Shown: positions 26,637 through 35,465 of the stretch, piece after piece | Layout: the number at the start of each line of letters is the position of its first letter | How positions within the stretch are numbered: the first letter of the stretch is position 1 | Source: JAPLJC01 sp052326585 | Lineage (GTDB): Bacteria; Desulfobacterota; Desulfobaccia; Desulfobaccales; 0-14-0-80-60-11 | Direction of reading: 5' to 3' | Length of the DNA stretch: 64,000 nucleotides | NCBI GenBank assembly: GCA_052326585.1 | Contig: JBKQLU010000034.1 | Location: 7,558-71,557 of the forward strand | Position numbers and translations under genes: made by a program | The notes under the pieces: model-generated | Told to the model about the DNA's origin: nothing | The model's input: only the letters and a program-made list of their open reading frames with translations | The model's database searches: none

Positions 26637-27995
26637 ATGAACGAGACGCGGCATCTTTTCGGCACCGACGGGGTTCGGGGGGTGGCCAACATTCATCCCA
26701 TGACCGCGGAGGTGGCCCTGCAGTTGGGCAGGGTCCTGGCTTACGTCATTAAATATGGCCCTGGGCGGAAACGCATCGTGGTGGGCAAGGACACCCGCAT
26801 TTCCGGCTACCTCCTGGAGTATGCCATCACCGCAGGCATCTGTTCCATGGGGGTGGATGTATTGCTTTTGGGTCCGCTGCCCACCCCGGGAATCGCCTTC
26901 ATCACTTCCTCGATGCGAGCCGACGCCGGCGTGGTCATCTCCGCCTCCCACAATCCCTATCAGGACAACGGCATCAAGTTTTTTTCCGGAGATGGTTTCA
27001 AGCTGCCCGATGAGATAGAGGCCCACATGGAGAGGCTGATGACCGACCAGGAGGTAGAGGAGGCCAGGCCCACGGCCACCGAGATCGGCCAGGCCTTCCG
27101 CATCGACGATGCCCGCGGCCGCTATATCTCCTTTCTGAAGAGCACCTTTCCCAGGGAACTGGGGCTGGACGGCCTCAAGATCGTCGTCGATTGCGCCCAC
27201 GGGGCCACCTACAAGGTGGCGCCGGAGGTCCTCAGCGAGTTGGGGGCGGAGATCATACCGGTCGGAGTGCGGCCCAACGGCAAAAATATCAACCGCATGT
27301 GCGGCGCCACCCATCCTGAGATCATTGCCTCCCTGGTAAAGCGCTACCGGGCCGACCTGGGGGTCGCCTTCGATGGTGACGGCGACCGCTGCATCGTGAC
27401 GGACGCGACCGGCAGGGTGCTGAATGGCGATCATATTCTGGGGGTCTGCGCTTTGTATCTGCTCTCCCAGGGAAGGCTGCCGCACAAGACGGTGGTGGGC
27501 ACGGTGATGACCAATCTGGGGCTGGAGGTGGCTCTAAAGAAGGCCGGCATAAAACTGGTACGGGCCGCGGTGGGAGACCGCTACGTCCTGGAGGAGATGA
27601 AGAAGGGGGGCTATATCCTGGGGGGGGAACAGTCGGGGCACCTGGTCTTCCTCGATTACGCCACCACCGGGGACGGCATTCTCACGGCGCTGCGGCTGCT
27701 GGAGGTGATGCTCCGGGAGAACCGGCCCCTGGCCGAACTGGCCGGCTTCATAGAGGATTACCCCCAGGTTCTCATCAACCTGGTGGTCCGGGAAAAGCAG
27801 GATTTACAAGGCCTGCGGCCGGCCCGGCAGGCGCTGCGGGAGGCGGAACGAAGCCTGGGCTCCCAGGGCCGCCTGCTGGTGCGCTACTCCGGCACCGAGG
27901 CTAAGCTCCGCATCATGGCCGAAGGCGAGGATGTGCAACTGGTGGAACAGGTGGCCCGGAATCTGGCTCAGACCCTGGACGCCTTGCTGAACTGA
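26637..27995 (+). CDS. glmM: Phosphoglucosamine mutase GlmM
   Basis: Converts glucosamine-6-phosphate to glucosamine-1-phosphate for peptidoglycan and LPS. Features: RHLFGTDGVRG start, active serine loop VISASHNPYQDNGIK, metal site DGDGDRCI, sugar loop GGEQSGHL and phosphate loop RYSGTEAKLRIM. Length 452 is standard. I take the ATG at 26637 because the GlmM sequence starts there and GAGAGGTGA precedes it; an earlier ATG at 26577 adds unrelated residues. coaX follows 13 bp later. Confidence 0.95.
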   Translation: MNETRHLFGTDGVRGVANIHPMTAEVALQLGRVLAYVIKYGPGRKRIVVGKDTRISGYLLEYAITAGICSMGVDVLLLGPLPTPGIAFITSSMRADAGVVISASHNPYQDNGIKFFSGDGFKLPDEIEAHMERLMTDQEVEEARPTATEIGQAFRIDDARGRYISFLKSTFPRELGLDGLKIVVDCAHGATYKVAPEVLSELGAEIIPVGVRPNGKNINRMCGATHPEIIASLVKRYRADLGVAFDGDGDRCIVTDATGRVLNGDHILGVCALYLLSQGRLPHKTVVGTVMTNLGLEVALKKAGIKLVRAAVGDRYVLEEMKKGGYILGGEQSGHLVFLDYATTGDGILTALRLLEVMLRENRPLAELAGFIEDYPQVLINLVVREKQDLQGLRPARQALREAERSLGSQGRLLVRYSGTEAKLRIMAEGEDVQLVEQVARNLAQTLDALLN

Positions 27996-28008
27996 GGAGA
28001 AAGGGCTC

Positions 28009-28818
28009 ATGCTGCTGGTGATGGATGTGGGCAATACCAACACGGTTATCGGGGTCTATCAGGACGACCGGCTTCTCAGCGATTGGCGCATCCGCACCGA
28101 AAAAGAAGCCACCATCGATGAGTTGGGCATGATGCTGCGCAACCTCTTCCAGGCCCAGGGCCTGGTCGTGGCCCCCGCCACCGACCTGATCATCTCCTCG
28201 GTGGTGCCTCCCATGAACAATACCCTGGAGGGCTTCTCCGAGCGCTACCTGAAGGTTCGGCCTCTGTGGGTGGGGCCGGGTATCAAGACCGGCATGCCCA
28301 TCTGCTACGATAACCCCCGGGAGGTGGGCGCGGACCGCATCGTCAATGCGGTGGCCGCCTATGAAGAGATGCACGGCGCGGTGGTGGTCGTGGATTTCGG
28401 CACCGCCACCACCTTCGACGTGGTTTCCCAGCGCGGCGAGTATCAGGGCGGGGTCATCGCCCCGGGGGTGATGATCTCTTGTGAAGCCTTGTTTCTTAAG
28501 GCCTCCAAGCTGCCCCGGGTGGAGATCTTCGCCAAACCTAAGAGCATCATTGCCAAGGACACCATCAGCAGTATGAACGCCGGCATTATATACGGCTACG
28601 CCGGGCTGGTGGACGGCATCGTCACCCGTATCAAGAAGGCCATGGAGGACCACCCGCCCCGGGTCATCGCCACCGGGGGCCTGGCCGGCCTCATTGCCTC
28701 GGAAACCCAAAGTATCGACCTGGTGGACGATTATCTCACCCTGAAGGGCCTGAAGATTATTTACGGAAGAAACCGCCCGCGCCGGGAAGAACGCAGCACG
28801 GGGATTGGCCAAGCCTAG
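28009..28818 (+). CDS. coaX: Type III pantothenate kinase CoaX
   Basis: First step of CoA synthesis, by the bacterial CoaX type. LLVMDVGNTNTVIGVY at the N-terminus, GADRIVNAVAAYE, VVDFGTATTFDVVS, GGVIAPGVMIS and TGGLAGLI are the ASKHA-fold signatures. 269 residues; GAGGAGAAAGGG lies just upstream. The stop codon is inside the terminator hairpin 28815-28844. Confidence 0.95.
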   Translation: MLLVMDVGNTNTVIGVYQDDRLLSDWRIRTEKEATIDELGMMLRNLFQAQGLVVAPATDLIISSVVPPMNNTLEGFSERYLKVRPLWVGPGIKTGMPICYDNPREVGADRIVNAVAAYEEMHGAVVVVDFGTATTFDVVSQRGEYQGGVIAPGVMISCEALFLKASKLPRVEIFAKPKSIIAKDTISSMNAGIIYGYAGLVDGIVTRIKKAMEDHPPRVIATGGLAGLIASETQSIDLVDDYLTLKGLKIIYGRNRPRREERSTGIGQA

Positions 28819-28844
28819 CCCTTAGGGTGAGGGCTAGCCTTTTT
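28815..28844 (+). terminator. Intrinsic terminator overlapping the coaX stop codon
   Basis: CTAGCCCT (28815-28822), loop of seven, AGGGCTAG (28830-28837), then CCTTTTT. The UAG stop at 28816-28818 sits in the left arm. Confidence 0.8.
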
Positions 28845-28857
28845 ATTGGGGAAGGTC

Positions 28858-29595
28858 ATGAAGGACTCCGGAGAGCTGGACCCGGGCCGCCGCTATCTGG
28901 CAGCGAGCCGCTATCGCCGGGAGGATCTGGGTGAGACGCGGCGGACCTATCCCCGGGCTCCCCTTTACAAGGAATACCCTGAAGCCCGGGGGCGTCTGCG
29001 CCTCGACCCCGAGCAGGGGCGCACCGACGCGGACCTGTGGCAATGCCTGAGCGGGCGCCGCTCTCAGCGTGCCTATCGGGAGCGGCCTCTGACCCGGGGC
29101 GAACTGGCCGCCCTGCTCTGGGCCAGCCAGGGGGCAACCTACGCCAGCCGCGGCTATCTCCTCCGGGCGGCGCCCTCAGCCGGGGCCCTCTACCCGGTGG
29201 AAACCTACCTGGCGGTGCACCGGGTGGACGGAGTCGAGCCGGGGATCTGGCACTTCCGGGTGCCGGACTTTTCCCTGGAGCTTTTGCAGGCCGGGGACTT
29301 CCGTCATCCCCTGGTGAGGGCCGGACTCTCTCAAGACTTCCTGGGAGCCGCCGGTGTGGTCTTTATCTGGACTGGGGTGCTCAACCGGGCCATGTGGAAA
29401 TACCGGGAGCGGGCCATTCGCTACCTGTTCCTGGACGCCGGCCACATTTGCCAGAACCTGATGCTGGCTGCTACCGCCCTGAAACTGGGAGTCTGTCCTG
29501 TGGGGGCCTTCTTCGATGGTGAAGTGGAGCACTTGCTCCAGGTGGACGGGGTTGAGGAAACGGCCCTCTACCTGGCCGCAGTGGGACCGTTATGA
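28858..29595 (+). CDS. SagB/ThcOx-type nitroreductase-family oxidoreductase
   Basis: 245 residues of the FMN-dependent nitroreductase fold in its SagB form: SGRRSQRAYRERPLTRGELAALLWASQG, APSAGALYPVETYL, and the C-terminal LDAGHICQNLMLAA and LGVCPVGAF. SagB enzymes oxidise azolines to azoles in peptide natural products, but many members stand alone with unknown substrates. No cyclodehydratase (SagC/D) or precursor peptide is seen here. The ATG at 28858 has a close GGGGAAGG; an in-frame TTG lies four codons upstream. Confidence 0.82.
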   Translation: MKDSGELDPGRRYLAASRYRREDLGETRRTYPRAPLYKEYPEARGRLRLDPEQGRTDADLWQCLSGRRSQRAYRERPLTRGELAALLWASQGATYASRGYLLRAAPSAGALYPVETYLAVHRVDGVEPGIWHFRVPDFSLELLQAGDFRHPLVRAGLSQDFLGAAGVVFIWTGVLNRAMWKYRERAIRYLFLDAGHICQNLMLAATALKLGVCPVGAFFDGEVEHLLQVDGVEETALYLAAVGPL

Positions 29596-29682
29596 TATTT
29601 GGGGTTTACGATTAGAAGAGCAGGGACGAGCTGTGGGCAGCCATCTGCTCCCCCTGGAAAAAATCCACTTAAGGAGAATGCT

Positions 29683-30108
29683 ATGGTGCGATGGCTAAGT
29701 ATGCTGATTTTGGCCGCCTGCATGGTTATGGGAGGTATGGCGCCGGGCTGGGCCAGCGACACTGAGGGCAAGGTCAAGGAAGCCACCGATAAGGCCGCCA
29801 AGGCCTACCTGCAGGAGGGGCTGCTGCTGGCCGGCGAGGGACATGACGCCCAGGCGGCTGCCGCCTTCCGCCAGGCCCTGGCCATCAGGCCCGATTGGGC
29901 CGAGGCTCATAGCCTCCTGGGCAGCTCCCTGTCCCGGGCCGGCAGCCTGCGGGAGGCGGAGCAGGAACTGCGCAAGGCGGTGCAACTGAAACCCGATTAT
30001 GCCGAGGGCTGGAATTTTCTGGGGGAATTTCTCAAAGCGCAGGGTAAAGACCAGGAAGCCCAAGCTGCCTTTGCCAAGGCCAGGCAGTTTGCCCGTCCCG
30101 GGCACTAG
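29683..30108 (+). CDS. Periplasmic TPR-repeat protein
   Basis: 141 residues. Signal peptide of about 24 residues (VRWLSMLILAACMVMGGM, cleavage after GWAS), then about three tetratricopeptide repeats with patterns AAAAFRQALAIRPDWAEAHSLLG and AEQELRKAVQLKPDYAEGWNFLG. It likely mediates protein-protein contact in the periplasm. AAGGAG at 29671-29676 supports this start over an upstream in-frame one. Confidence 0.8.
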   Translation: MVRWLSMLILAACMVMGGMAPGWASDTEGKVKEATDKAAKAYLQEGLLLAGEGHDAQAAAAFRQALAIRPDWAEAHSLLGSSLSRAGSLREAEQELRKAVQLKPDYAEGWNFLGEFLKAQGKDQEAQAAFAKARQFARPGH

Positions 30109-30169
30109 GGCCAGGCGCGCCGCCGCCCCCTAAAAAATATCTTCCCGGTTCCCCGAGGCCGGGGGCCGA

Positions 30170-30580
30170 TCAATTCAAGAAGACCACCAGGCGGTTTTTG
30201 CCATCGGTGGTGCGGTAGTAGATCAGGCTCTCCGCCAGGCGCTGCAATGAATTGAGATGGGGGGCGTCCACGGGAGAAGCTATCCCGCCGGGGTTGCCTG
30301 GTGGGGTCTCCGGGGAATTTTGCGGGACCGCGTCGTCTTCGAACATCAGGCGCAACCTGGGGCCCTTCTCCTCCAAATCTACGGCGATGGAACCAGGTTC
30401 GCCGGGCTGATAGGCGTGATCCACCAGGTGCTGGAAGATCCGTTGGGCCGCCAATTCCAGGGACCGGAGCCTGGCGGCCGGCAGGCCCCGGTCCTTGCTC
30501 CACTGGCCGATGAAGTCCTGCAGCAGTCGCAAGTTTTCCGGTCGATTAGTCAGGGTCAGACGAGAGGCGACCATGCCCAT
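30170..30580 (-). CDS. RsbW/anti-sigma-like HATPase-domain protein
   Basis: 136 residues that resemble serine/threonine anti-sigma factor kinases: SRLTLTNRPENLRLLQDFIGQW, then LELAAQRIFQHLVDHAYQ in place of the usual E-x3-N box (the Asn of the N-box is not clear), and a C-terminal RTTDGKNRLVVFLN strand. The N-box divergence suggests weak or no kinase activity. I start at 30580, which has AGGA at the right distance; the open frame extends to 30646. No partner antagonist gene is adjacent. Confidence 0.65.
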   Translation of the reverse strand: MGMVASRLTLTNRPENLRLLQDFIGQWSKDRGLPAARLRSLELAAQRIFQHLVDHAYQPGEPGSIAVDLEEKGPRLRLMFEDDAVPQNSPETPPGNPGGIASPVDAPHLNSLQRLAESLIYYRTTDGKNRLVVFLN

Positions 30581-31295
30581 GTAAGTCCTGTCAAAAGGGT
30601 TTCCGTAATTGAAGATTATCCATTGAAAATGACCGATATTTACCACCCCATGGGCGAAGGAGAGTAGGGGAATTTGATATAATCTCTTGAAATCCCCAAA
30701 AATCCACCTGTTGCAATGGGGGAATTAACCAGGCCCGATCCAGTGTTCCAGTCCTGATATTATCCAGTTTAAGCCACCCCTTCCCACCGCGGCGCTTGAG
30801 CCGCCGGCCGGTCACCTTGGTTTTCAGCTAATCTATTAGATTTAGAAAAAAGGATAGGGTTAAATCGCCTACCTGACAATAGGGGTTTCCCTGATTGTGG
30901 CCTAGTAAGAATCCTGATTTTCAGGCAGCGCGGCGCTGGGCCGGACGGCGCCTACTTGCGCCAGCCGCCATTTTCACCGGGGTCCGCAGGGGTATAAAGC
31001 AACTCCAGGCCAGGGTCCGGGATGGTAACCTTGCGACCGGATCGCATCCAGGTCTCCTTTCCTGATGGGTTGGCCGGGATCAGCGGCGGCAACAAGCGCC
31101 TCGCCAGGTATTACTCCAAGAACCATGCCAAGGTGAGCCAGGAAAATAAATCCTGAAATTACCCTGAGTTAGCCTACAGGAAGTACGAGCCGGAACCGCG
31201 GCCAGGGGCGGGGATGCACAAGATTCTCTTGGGAGACAATTAGTTATTCTTATTTCAGGCAATTCTGGCGGCATAATCCAGGCTCGAAAATTCCG
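30581..31295. other. Long spacer, mostly without recognisable genes
   Basis: Apart from a possible 31-codon gene at 30952-31047 on the minus strand, I see nothing in this 715-bp interval. Its base composition is mixed. Confidence 0.4.
30952..31047 (-). CDS. Possible 31-residue small protein
   Basis: An ATG on the minus strand (31047) is preceded by AAAGGAGACC at good spacing and opens 31 codons: start RSGRKVTIPDPGLELLYTPA, end GENGGWRK, stop TAG. The strong ribosome binding site and protein-like composition (Gly/Pro/charged) are the only support. No family is recognised. Confidence 0.4.
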   Translation of the reverse strand: MRSGRKVTIPDPGLELLYTPADPGENGGWRK

Positions 31296-31865
31296 TTAAC
31301 GCTTGAGTGCCTGGCGCACCCCGGTCTCCTCCGCAGCCGGCTGCCGGAAGCGGTCCCGTTCGCTGAAGATACAGCCGCAGTATTGCTGCTTGTAAAGCCC
31401 GAGTTTCTGGGCCTTGGCCCGGCCTTCGCCCCAGCCCTGGCGAAAATCCTCGTAGTAAAAGGGCACGCCCACCTCCTGGACCAGCAATTGCCCCAATTCC
31501 CGAATCAATTCGTGGTTTTGAAATTTGCTGTAGAGGAGGGTGGAGGTAAAGGCGTCAAACTTGCCGCTCCGAGCTACCCGGGCTGTGGCACTGAGACGCT
31601 GATAGTAGCAGAAGCGGCAGCGCTCCGCCTCCCGGAAGGCCAAATTACGCAGAAATTCTTCCAGGGGATAGCTCCGATCCCAGATCACCGGCAAGCCGAC
31701 CTTGGCGGCATAGGTCTCCAGGGTGGCGGCCCGGCGCTGATACTCCTGGTAAGGGTGGATGTTGGGGTTGGAAAAGAAGCCGCGCACCTGGTGGCCCTTT
31801 GCGGCTAAGGCTGCCAGCGGGTAGATGGAGCAAGGGGCGCAGCAGATGTGCAGCAAAATCTTCAT
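31296..31865 (-). CDS. queH: Epoxyqueuosine reductase QueH
   Basis: QueH (former DUF208) reduces epoxyqueuosine in tRNA to queuosine, replacing QueG in many anaerobes. The 189 residues hold HICCAPCSIYPL near the start, CRFCYYQRL, and YCGCIFSERDR near the end, giving the paired cysteines that bind a [4Fe-4S] cluster and metal. It starts four bases after the sucD stop codon, so it is the tail gene of the sucCD transcript. Confidence 0.92.
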   Translation of the reverse strand: MKILLHICCAPCSIYPLAALAAKGHQVRGFFSNPNIHPYQEYQRRAATLETYAAKVGLPVIWDRSYPLEEFLRNLAFREAERCRFCYYQRLSATARVARSGKFDAFTSTLLYSKFQNHELIRELGQLLVQEVGVPFYYEDFRQGWGEGRAKAQKLGLYKQQYCGCIFSERDRFRQPAAEETGVRQALKR

Positions 31866-31869
31866 GCCG

Positions 31870-32748
31870 TCAGGTGGTAAACCCCATGACCTTTTTTACG
31901 GTTTGCCCCAGTTCGCCGATATTGGCCACTACCGTCACCCCGGCTCTGTTCAGGGCCGCCATCTTGTCGGAGGCCTTGCCGCTGCCTCCCGAGATGATGG
32001 CCCCGGCATGCCCCATGCGTTTGCCCGGCGGCGCGGTCTGTCCGGCGATGAAGCTCACCACCGGCTTGGAGAGGTGCCCGGAGATGAAGGCCGCGGCCTC
32101 CTCCTCGGCAGTGCCGCCGATTTCCCCGATGAGCACCACCCCCTCGGTCTGGGGGTCAGCCGCAAACAATTTTAGCATATCGATGAAATCGGTGCCAATA
32201 ATCGGATCGCCGCCGATGCCGACGCAGGTGCTCTGGCCGATGCCCAAAAGGGTCATCTGATGCACCGCTTCATAGGTGAGGGTGCCGCTGCGGGACACCA
32301 GCCCCATAGGCCCAGGCTTATGTATCTGGCCCGGCATGATGCCCACTTTGGCCTGGCCCGGGGAGATGATGCCCGGGCAGTTAGGGCCGATGAGGCGGCA
32401 GCCGCTGTCCTTGAGGACGGCCATGACCTTCACCATGTCCAGGGTGGGGATGCCCTCGGTGATGCACACCGCCAACTTGACCCCGGCGGCGGCGGCCTCC
32501 AGGATGGCGTCGGCGGCAAAGGCGGGGGGCACGAAGATCAGGGAGGTGTTCGCCCCCGCCTCTTTGACCGCCTGGGCCACGGTGTTGAACACCGGGACGC
32601 CGTCCACCTGCTGGCCGCCCTTGCCCGGGGTGACCCCGGCCACGATCTTGGTGCCGTATTCGGCGCAGGCGCGGGCGTGGAAGGAACCTTCCTTGCCGGT
32701 AATCCCCTGCACCACCACGCGGGTGTCGTTATTTACCAGAACGCTCAT
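31870..32748 (-). CDS. sucD: Succinyl-CoA ligase alpha subunit SucD
   Basis: Alpha subunit, 292 residues: SVLVNNDTRVVVQGITGKEG start (CoA-binding), GPNCPGIISPGQAKVGIMPG and the phosphohistidine loop with GHAGAIISGGSGKA. Together with SucC it interconverts succinyl-CoA and succinate with nucleotide phosphorylation in the citric-acid cycle. 103 bp separate it from sucC. Confidence 0.95.
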   Translation of the reverse strand: MSVLVNNDTRVVVQGITGKEGSFHARACAEYGTKIVAGVTPGKGGQQVDGVPVFNTVAQAVKEAGANTSLIFVPPAFAADAILEAAAAGVKLAVCITEGIPTLDMVKVMAVLKDSGCRLIGPNCPGIISPGQAKVGIMPGQIHKPGPMGLVSRSGTLTYEAVHQMTLLGIGQSTCVGIGGDPIIGTDFIDMLKLFAADPQTEGVVLIGEIGGTAEEEAAAFISGHLSKPVVSFIAGQTAPPGKRMGHAGAIISGGSGKASDKMAALNRAGVTVVANIGELGQTVKKVMGFTT

Positions 32749-32851
32749 ATCTCACCTTTCAGTCTTTTCCGGTTTATGAAGCAGCCCTCCGGGAGCCAGC
32801 CTTCTCCCTCCACCCTTAGGACCAGGGTAGGGGCTGGGCGTCTTGGACTTC

Positions 32852-34012
32852 TTACCCCACCAGGGCCGCCACCTTTTGGGCCGCGTCCCGCATGTCGGTG
32901 GCCACGGTGAATTTGAGGCCGGAGTTCTTCAGGATTTCCCGGCCCTGCTCCACGTTGGTCCCCTCCAGACGGACGATAATGGGCACCTGCACCTTAACCT
33001 CCCGCACCGCCTCCACCACCCCGTTGGCCAGGACGTCACAACGCAGAATGCCGCCGAAGATGTTGATGAGCACCCCCTTGACGTGGGGGTCCCCCAGGAT
33101 GATGCGGAAGCCGTTGCTGACCATGGCGGCGGAGGCGCCGCCGCCCACGTCCAGGAAGTTGGCGGGTTCGGCGCCGGCGGCCTTGATCAGGTCCATGGTG
33201 GCCATGGCCAGGCCGGCGCCATTCACCATGGCGCCGACATTGCCGCTGAGGCGGATGTAGTTGAGCTGGTGCTGGCGGGCCTCAAATTCCAACGGGTCCA
33301 TCTCACTCGGGTCTTCCAGGCCGGCCAGGTCGCGGTGGCGGAACATGGCGTTGTCGTCCAGGTTGAGCTTGGCGTCCAGGGCCAGCAGACCTCCGGATTT
33401 AGTGACCACCAGGGGGTTGATCTCCGCCAGGGAGCAGTCGAGTTCGACGAAGAGCCGGTAAAGATTGTCGATAAAGCCCAGCGCGGGGCGCAGCAGCAGG
33501 GGGTCGAGGCCCACCCCGAAGGCCAGGTTGCGGGCCTGATAGGGCAGGCAGCCGGTGATGGGATTCACCGGCTCTTTGATGATCAGCTCCGGGGTGCGGG
33601 CCGCCACCTCTTCAATCTCCATACCGCCGGCGGCGCTCATCATAATCACCGGACGGCCCATGGTGCGGTCCAGAACGATCCCCAGGTAGAGTTCCTGGGC
33701 GATCTCCTGGGCCTGCTCCACCAAAACCTGGTTGACCACCTTGCCCTCGGGGCCGGTCTGGGGGGTGATCAGGGTCATACCCAGGATCTGGCCGGCCATT
33801 AGCTCGACCTCCTGGGCAGTAGGGGCGGTCTTGATGCCGCCGCCCTTGCCGCGGCCGCCGGCGTGGATCTGGGCCTTGACCACAAAAGGGCCGGCCGGCA
33901 GATTCTCGGCCACCTGGCGGGCCTGAACCGCGGTCCCGGCCACCCCGCCCTCGGGGACCGGCACCTGGAATTTCCGGAGCAATTCTTTGGCCTGATATTC
34001 GTGAATCTTCAT
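32852..34012 (-). CDS. sucC: Succinyl-CoA ligase beta subunit SucC
   Basis: Beta subunit with ATP-grasp domain, 386 residues: KIHEYQAKELLRKFQVPVPEGGVA, KAQIHAGGRGKGGGIK, NPLVVTKSGGLLALDAKLNLDDNA, GNVGAMVNGAGLAMATMD and GGGASAAMVSNGF. First gene of sucC-sucD-queH; its promoter should lie in the AT-rich interval to the right. Confidence 0.95.
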   Translation of the reverse strand: MKIHEYQAKELLRKFQVPVPEGGVAGTAVQARQVAENLPAGPFVVKAQIHAGGRGKGGGIKTAPTAQEVELMAGQILGMTLITPQTGPEGKVVNQVLVEQAQEIAQELYLGIVLDRTMGRPVIMMSAAGGMEIEEVAARTPELIIKEPVNPITGCLPYQARNLAFGVGLDPLLLRPALGFIDNLYRLFVELDCSLAEINPLVVTKSGGLLALDAKLNLDDNAMFRHRDLAGLEDPSEMDPLEFEARQHQLNYIRLSGNVGAMVNGAGLAMATMDLIKAAGAEPANFLDVGGGASAAMVSNGFRIILGDPHVKGVLINIFGGILRCDVLANGVVEAVREVKVQVPIIVRLEGTNVEQGREILKNSGLKFTVATDMRDAAQKVAALVG

Positions 34013-34386
34013 AATATCTGTCCCTTCCCGAAACCAAGATTAATAGAGATTAAACCAGAGGGCAATGAGAAGTAAAGGAAAAAAACAATGTATGGGGGCG
34101 CCGGGCGGCAGGTGAGCAGGCCTGCAAAAGATATTGGACAAATATTGTCACAAAATCCATTACAGATGGAGCAAGTTGTTATATCTCGCCAACCAAAAGT
34201 CGAATAGTTAATGATAAATCAATTATAAAAAATAAAAAGGCAACTTTACACGGATATTTAACCCCTACAATATAAAAAAAATCCCGAACCTGATAAAACA
34301 GATAGGTGGTGTTAGTCTATTATCACAAATATCATTAAGTCAAGTTTCGCAGCGAGCCTGTTATGGAGGAAGCGCCGCGGGCTCCC
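34013..34386. other. AT-rich intergenic region upstream of sucC
   Basis: About 375 bp, with 34130-34360 strongly AT-rich against the surrounding high-GC DNA. No gene. It contains the palindrome GACAA-ATA-TTGTC (34137-34149), about 125 bp before sucC on its strand, a candidate operator. A run of eight A (minus-strand T tract) near 34275 may belong to a terminator of the DUF599 gene. Confidence 0.45.
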
Positions 34387-35094
34387 TCAGGGCTGGCGGC
34401 TGTCTGCGTTCCATAAATCGGGGTGGTCTCCGGTGGGGACGGGTATGGTGTGATCCAAGCGGTATAAGACCGCGATCAGGATGATGGTGCCCAGCAACAT
34501 CCAGATGGGCCCGAAGAGCCACAACACCAGGAGCACCCCGACGTAGTAACCCCGCATGCCGGCACTGTAATGGAAGGTGGCGTGACTGAGGATAGCCGCA
34601 ACGTAATCCGGGGTGATCTTGTGAGCCAGGGTGGAGGGGACGTTAATCATGAAGTTGACCTGGTTGAAGGAGCGGATGGCCAAGGTAAAGTTAAAGAAGA
34701 TGACGAAGAAATCGACGACAATCGTCATCAGTTTGAAGAGCCACAGGCCCTGGTGTTCCCGAACCAGCTCGTTGAGGCCGGGGGTGATTTCCGCCATCTT
34801 CTCCGGGCTGGCGGCGACGCTCATGACCCCCAGGCAGATGAGGATGGCGGTGGAGGCCAGAAGACTAGAGGCCATCACCCAGTTGCGCAGGGTCTGGACC
34901 GCCAGGATGTCCCGCTTGTCCGCCATGACGGACTCCACCCAGTGGCCCCGCAGGTGGTTGGTGACCCCGATGGCGGTGCTCAAAGGGCGGCGGCGCACGA
35001 GGTAGATCAGGCGCGCGTGGTAGCCAATCAGGATGAGGAAGGAGGCGGCGGTGAGGGTGAATTCCAGGTTGGCATACTGCAGGGGCGGGTGCAT
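34387..35094 (-). CDS. DUF599-family membrane protein
   Basis: 235 residues with four main membrane segments. ARLIYLVRRRPLSTAIGVTNHLRGHWVE, MADKRDILAVQTLRNWVMASSLLASTAIL, and FNFTLAIRSFNQVNFMINVP are the DUF599 signatures. Function unknown. I start at 35094 because AAGGAG lies at correct spacing; the longer frame to 35178 adds unrelated residues. Confidence 0.82.
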   Translation of the reverse strand: MHPPLQYANLEFTLTAASFLILIGYHARLIYLVRRRPLSTAIGVTNHLRGHWVESVMADKRDILAVQTLRNWVMASSLLASTAILICLGVMSVAASPEKMAEITPGLNELVREHQGLWLFKLMTIVVDFFVIFFNFTLAIRSFNQVNFMINVPSTLAHKITPDYVAAILSHATFHYSAGMRGYYVGVLLVLWLFGPIWMLLGTIILIAVLYRLDHTIPVPTGDHPDLWNADSRQP

Positions 35095-35465
35095 GAGAGG
35101 GCTCCTTAAGCAAACCGCAGGGCTGACCAGCCATGATCCGGGGCGCCTGTAAAACTCCGGATACGCCGCCGCTTCCACCCTGGTGCAAGCGGCCGCCTGC
35201 CGCTTGGAAACGCCCCTGAATTATCACCTACCATGTTTCCCGATGGGATGCAATTCCCCGGTGGCGCTTTAGCCCTCTCCTGCGGAGCATGGAGCAGAAA
35301 ATCCCGAGGCGCCACCTGCGGCCCAGGACCTTAAGGCTTGAGAAAAGCCGCGGTAACTCTTATGATAGAATGGCCCGGCCAATTTGCTTGGCGGAAGTTC
35401 GCGATGGCCCCTCGGATGATCAGCGGGCCGCGGCTGCCCGTCCCGGAAACCACCAGGAGGAGAAC
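35095..35465. other. Divergent promoter region, no gene seen
   Basis: The 371-bp spacer between the DUF599 gene and gpmA must contain both promoters. Apart from the ribosome binding sites next to each gene I can assign nothing. Confidence 0.4.
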
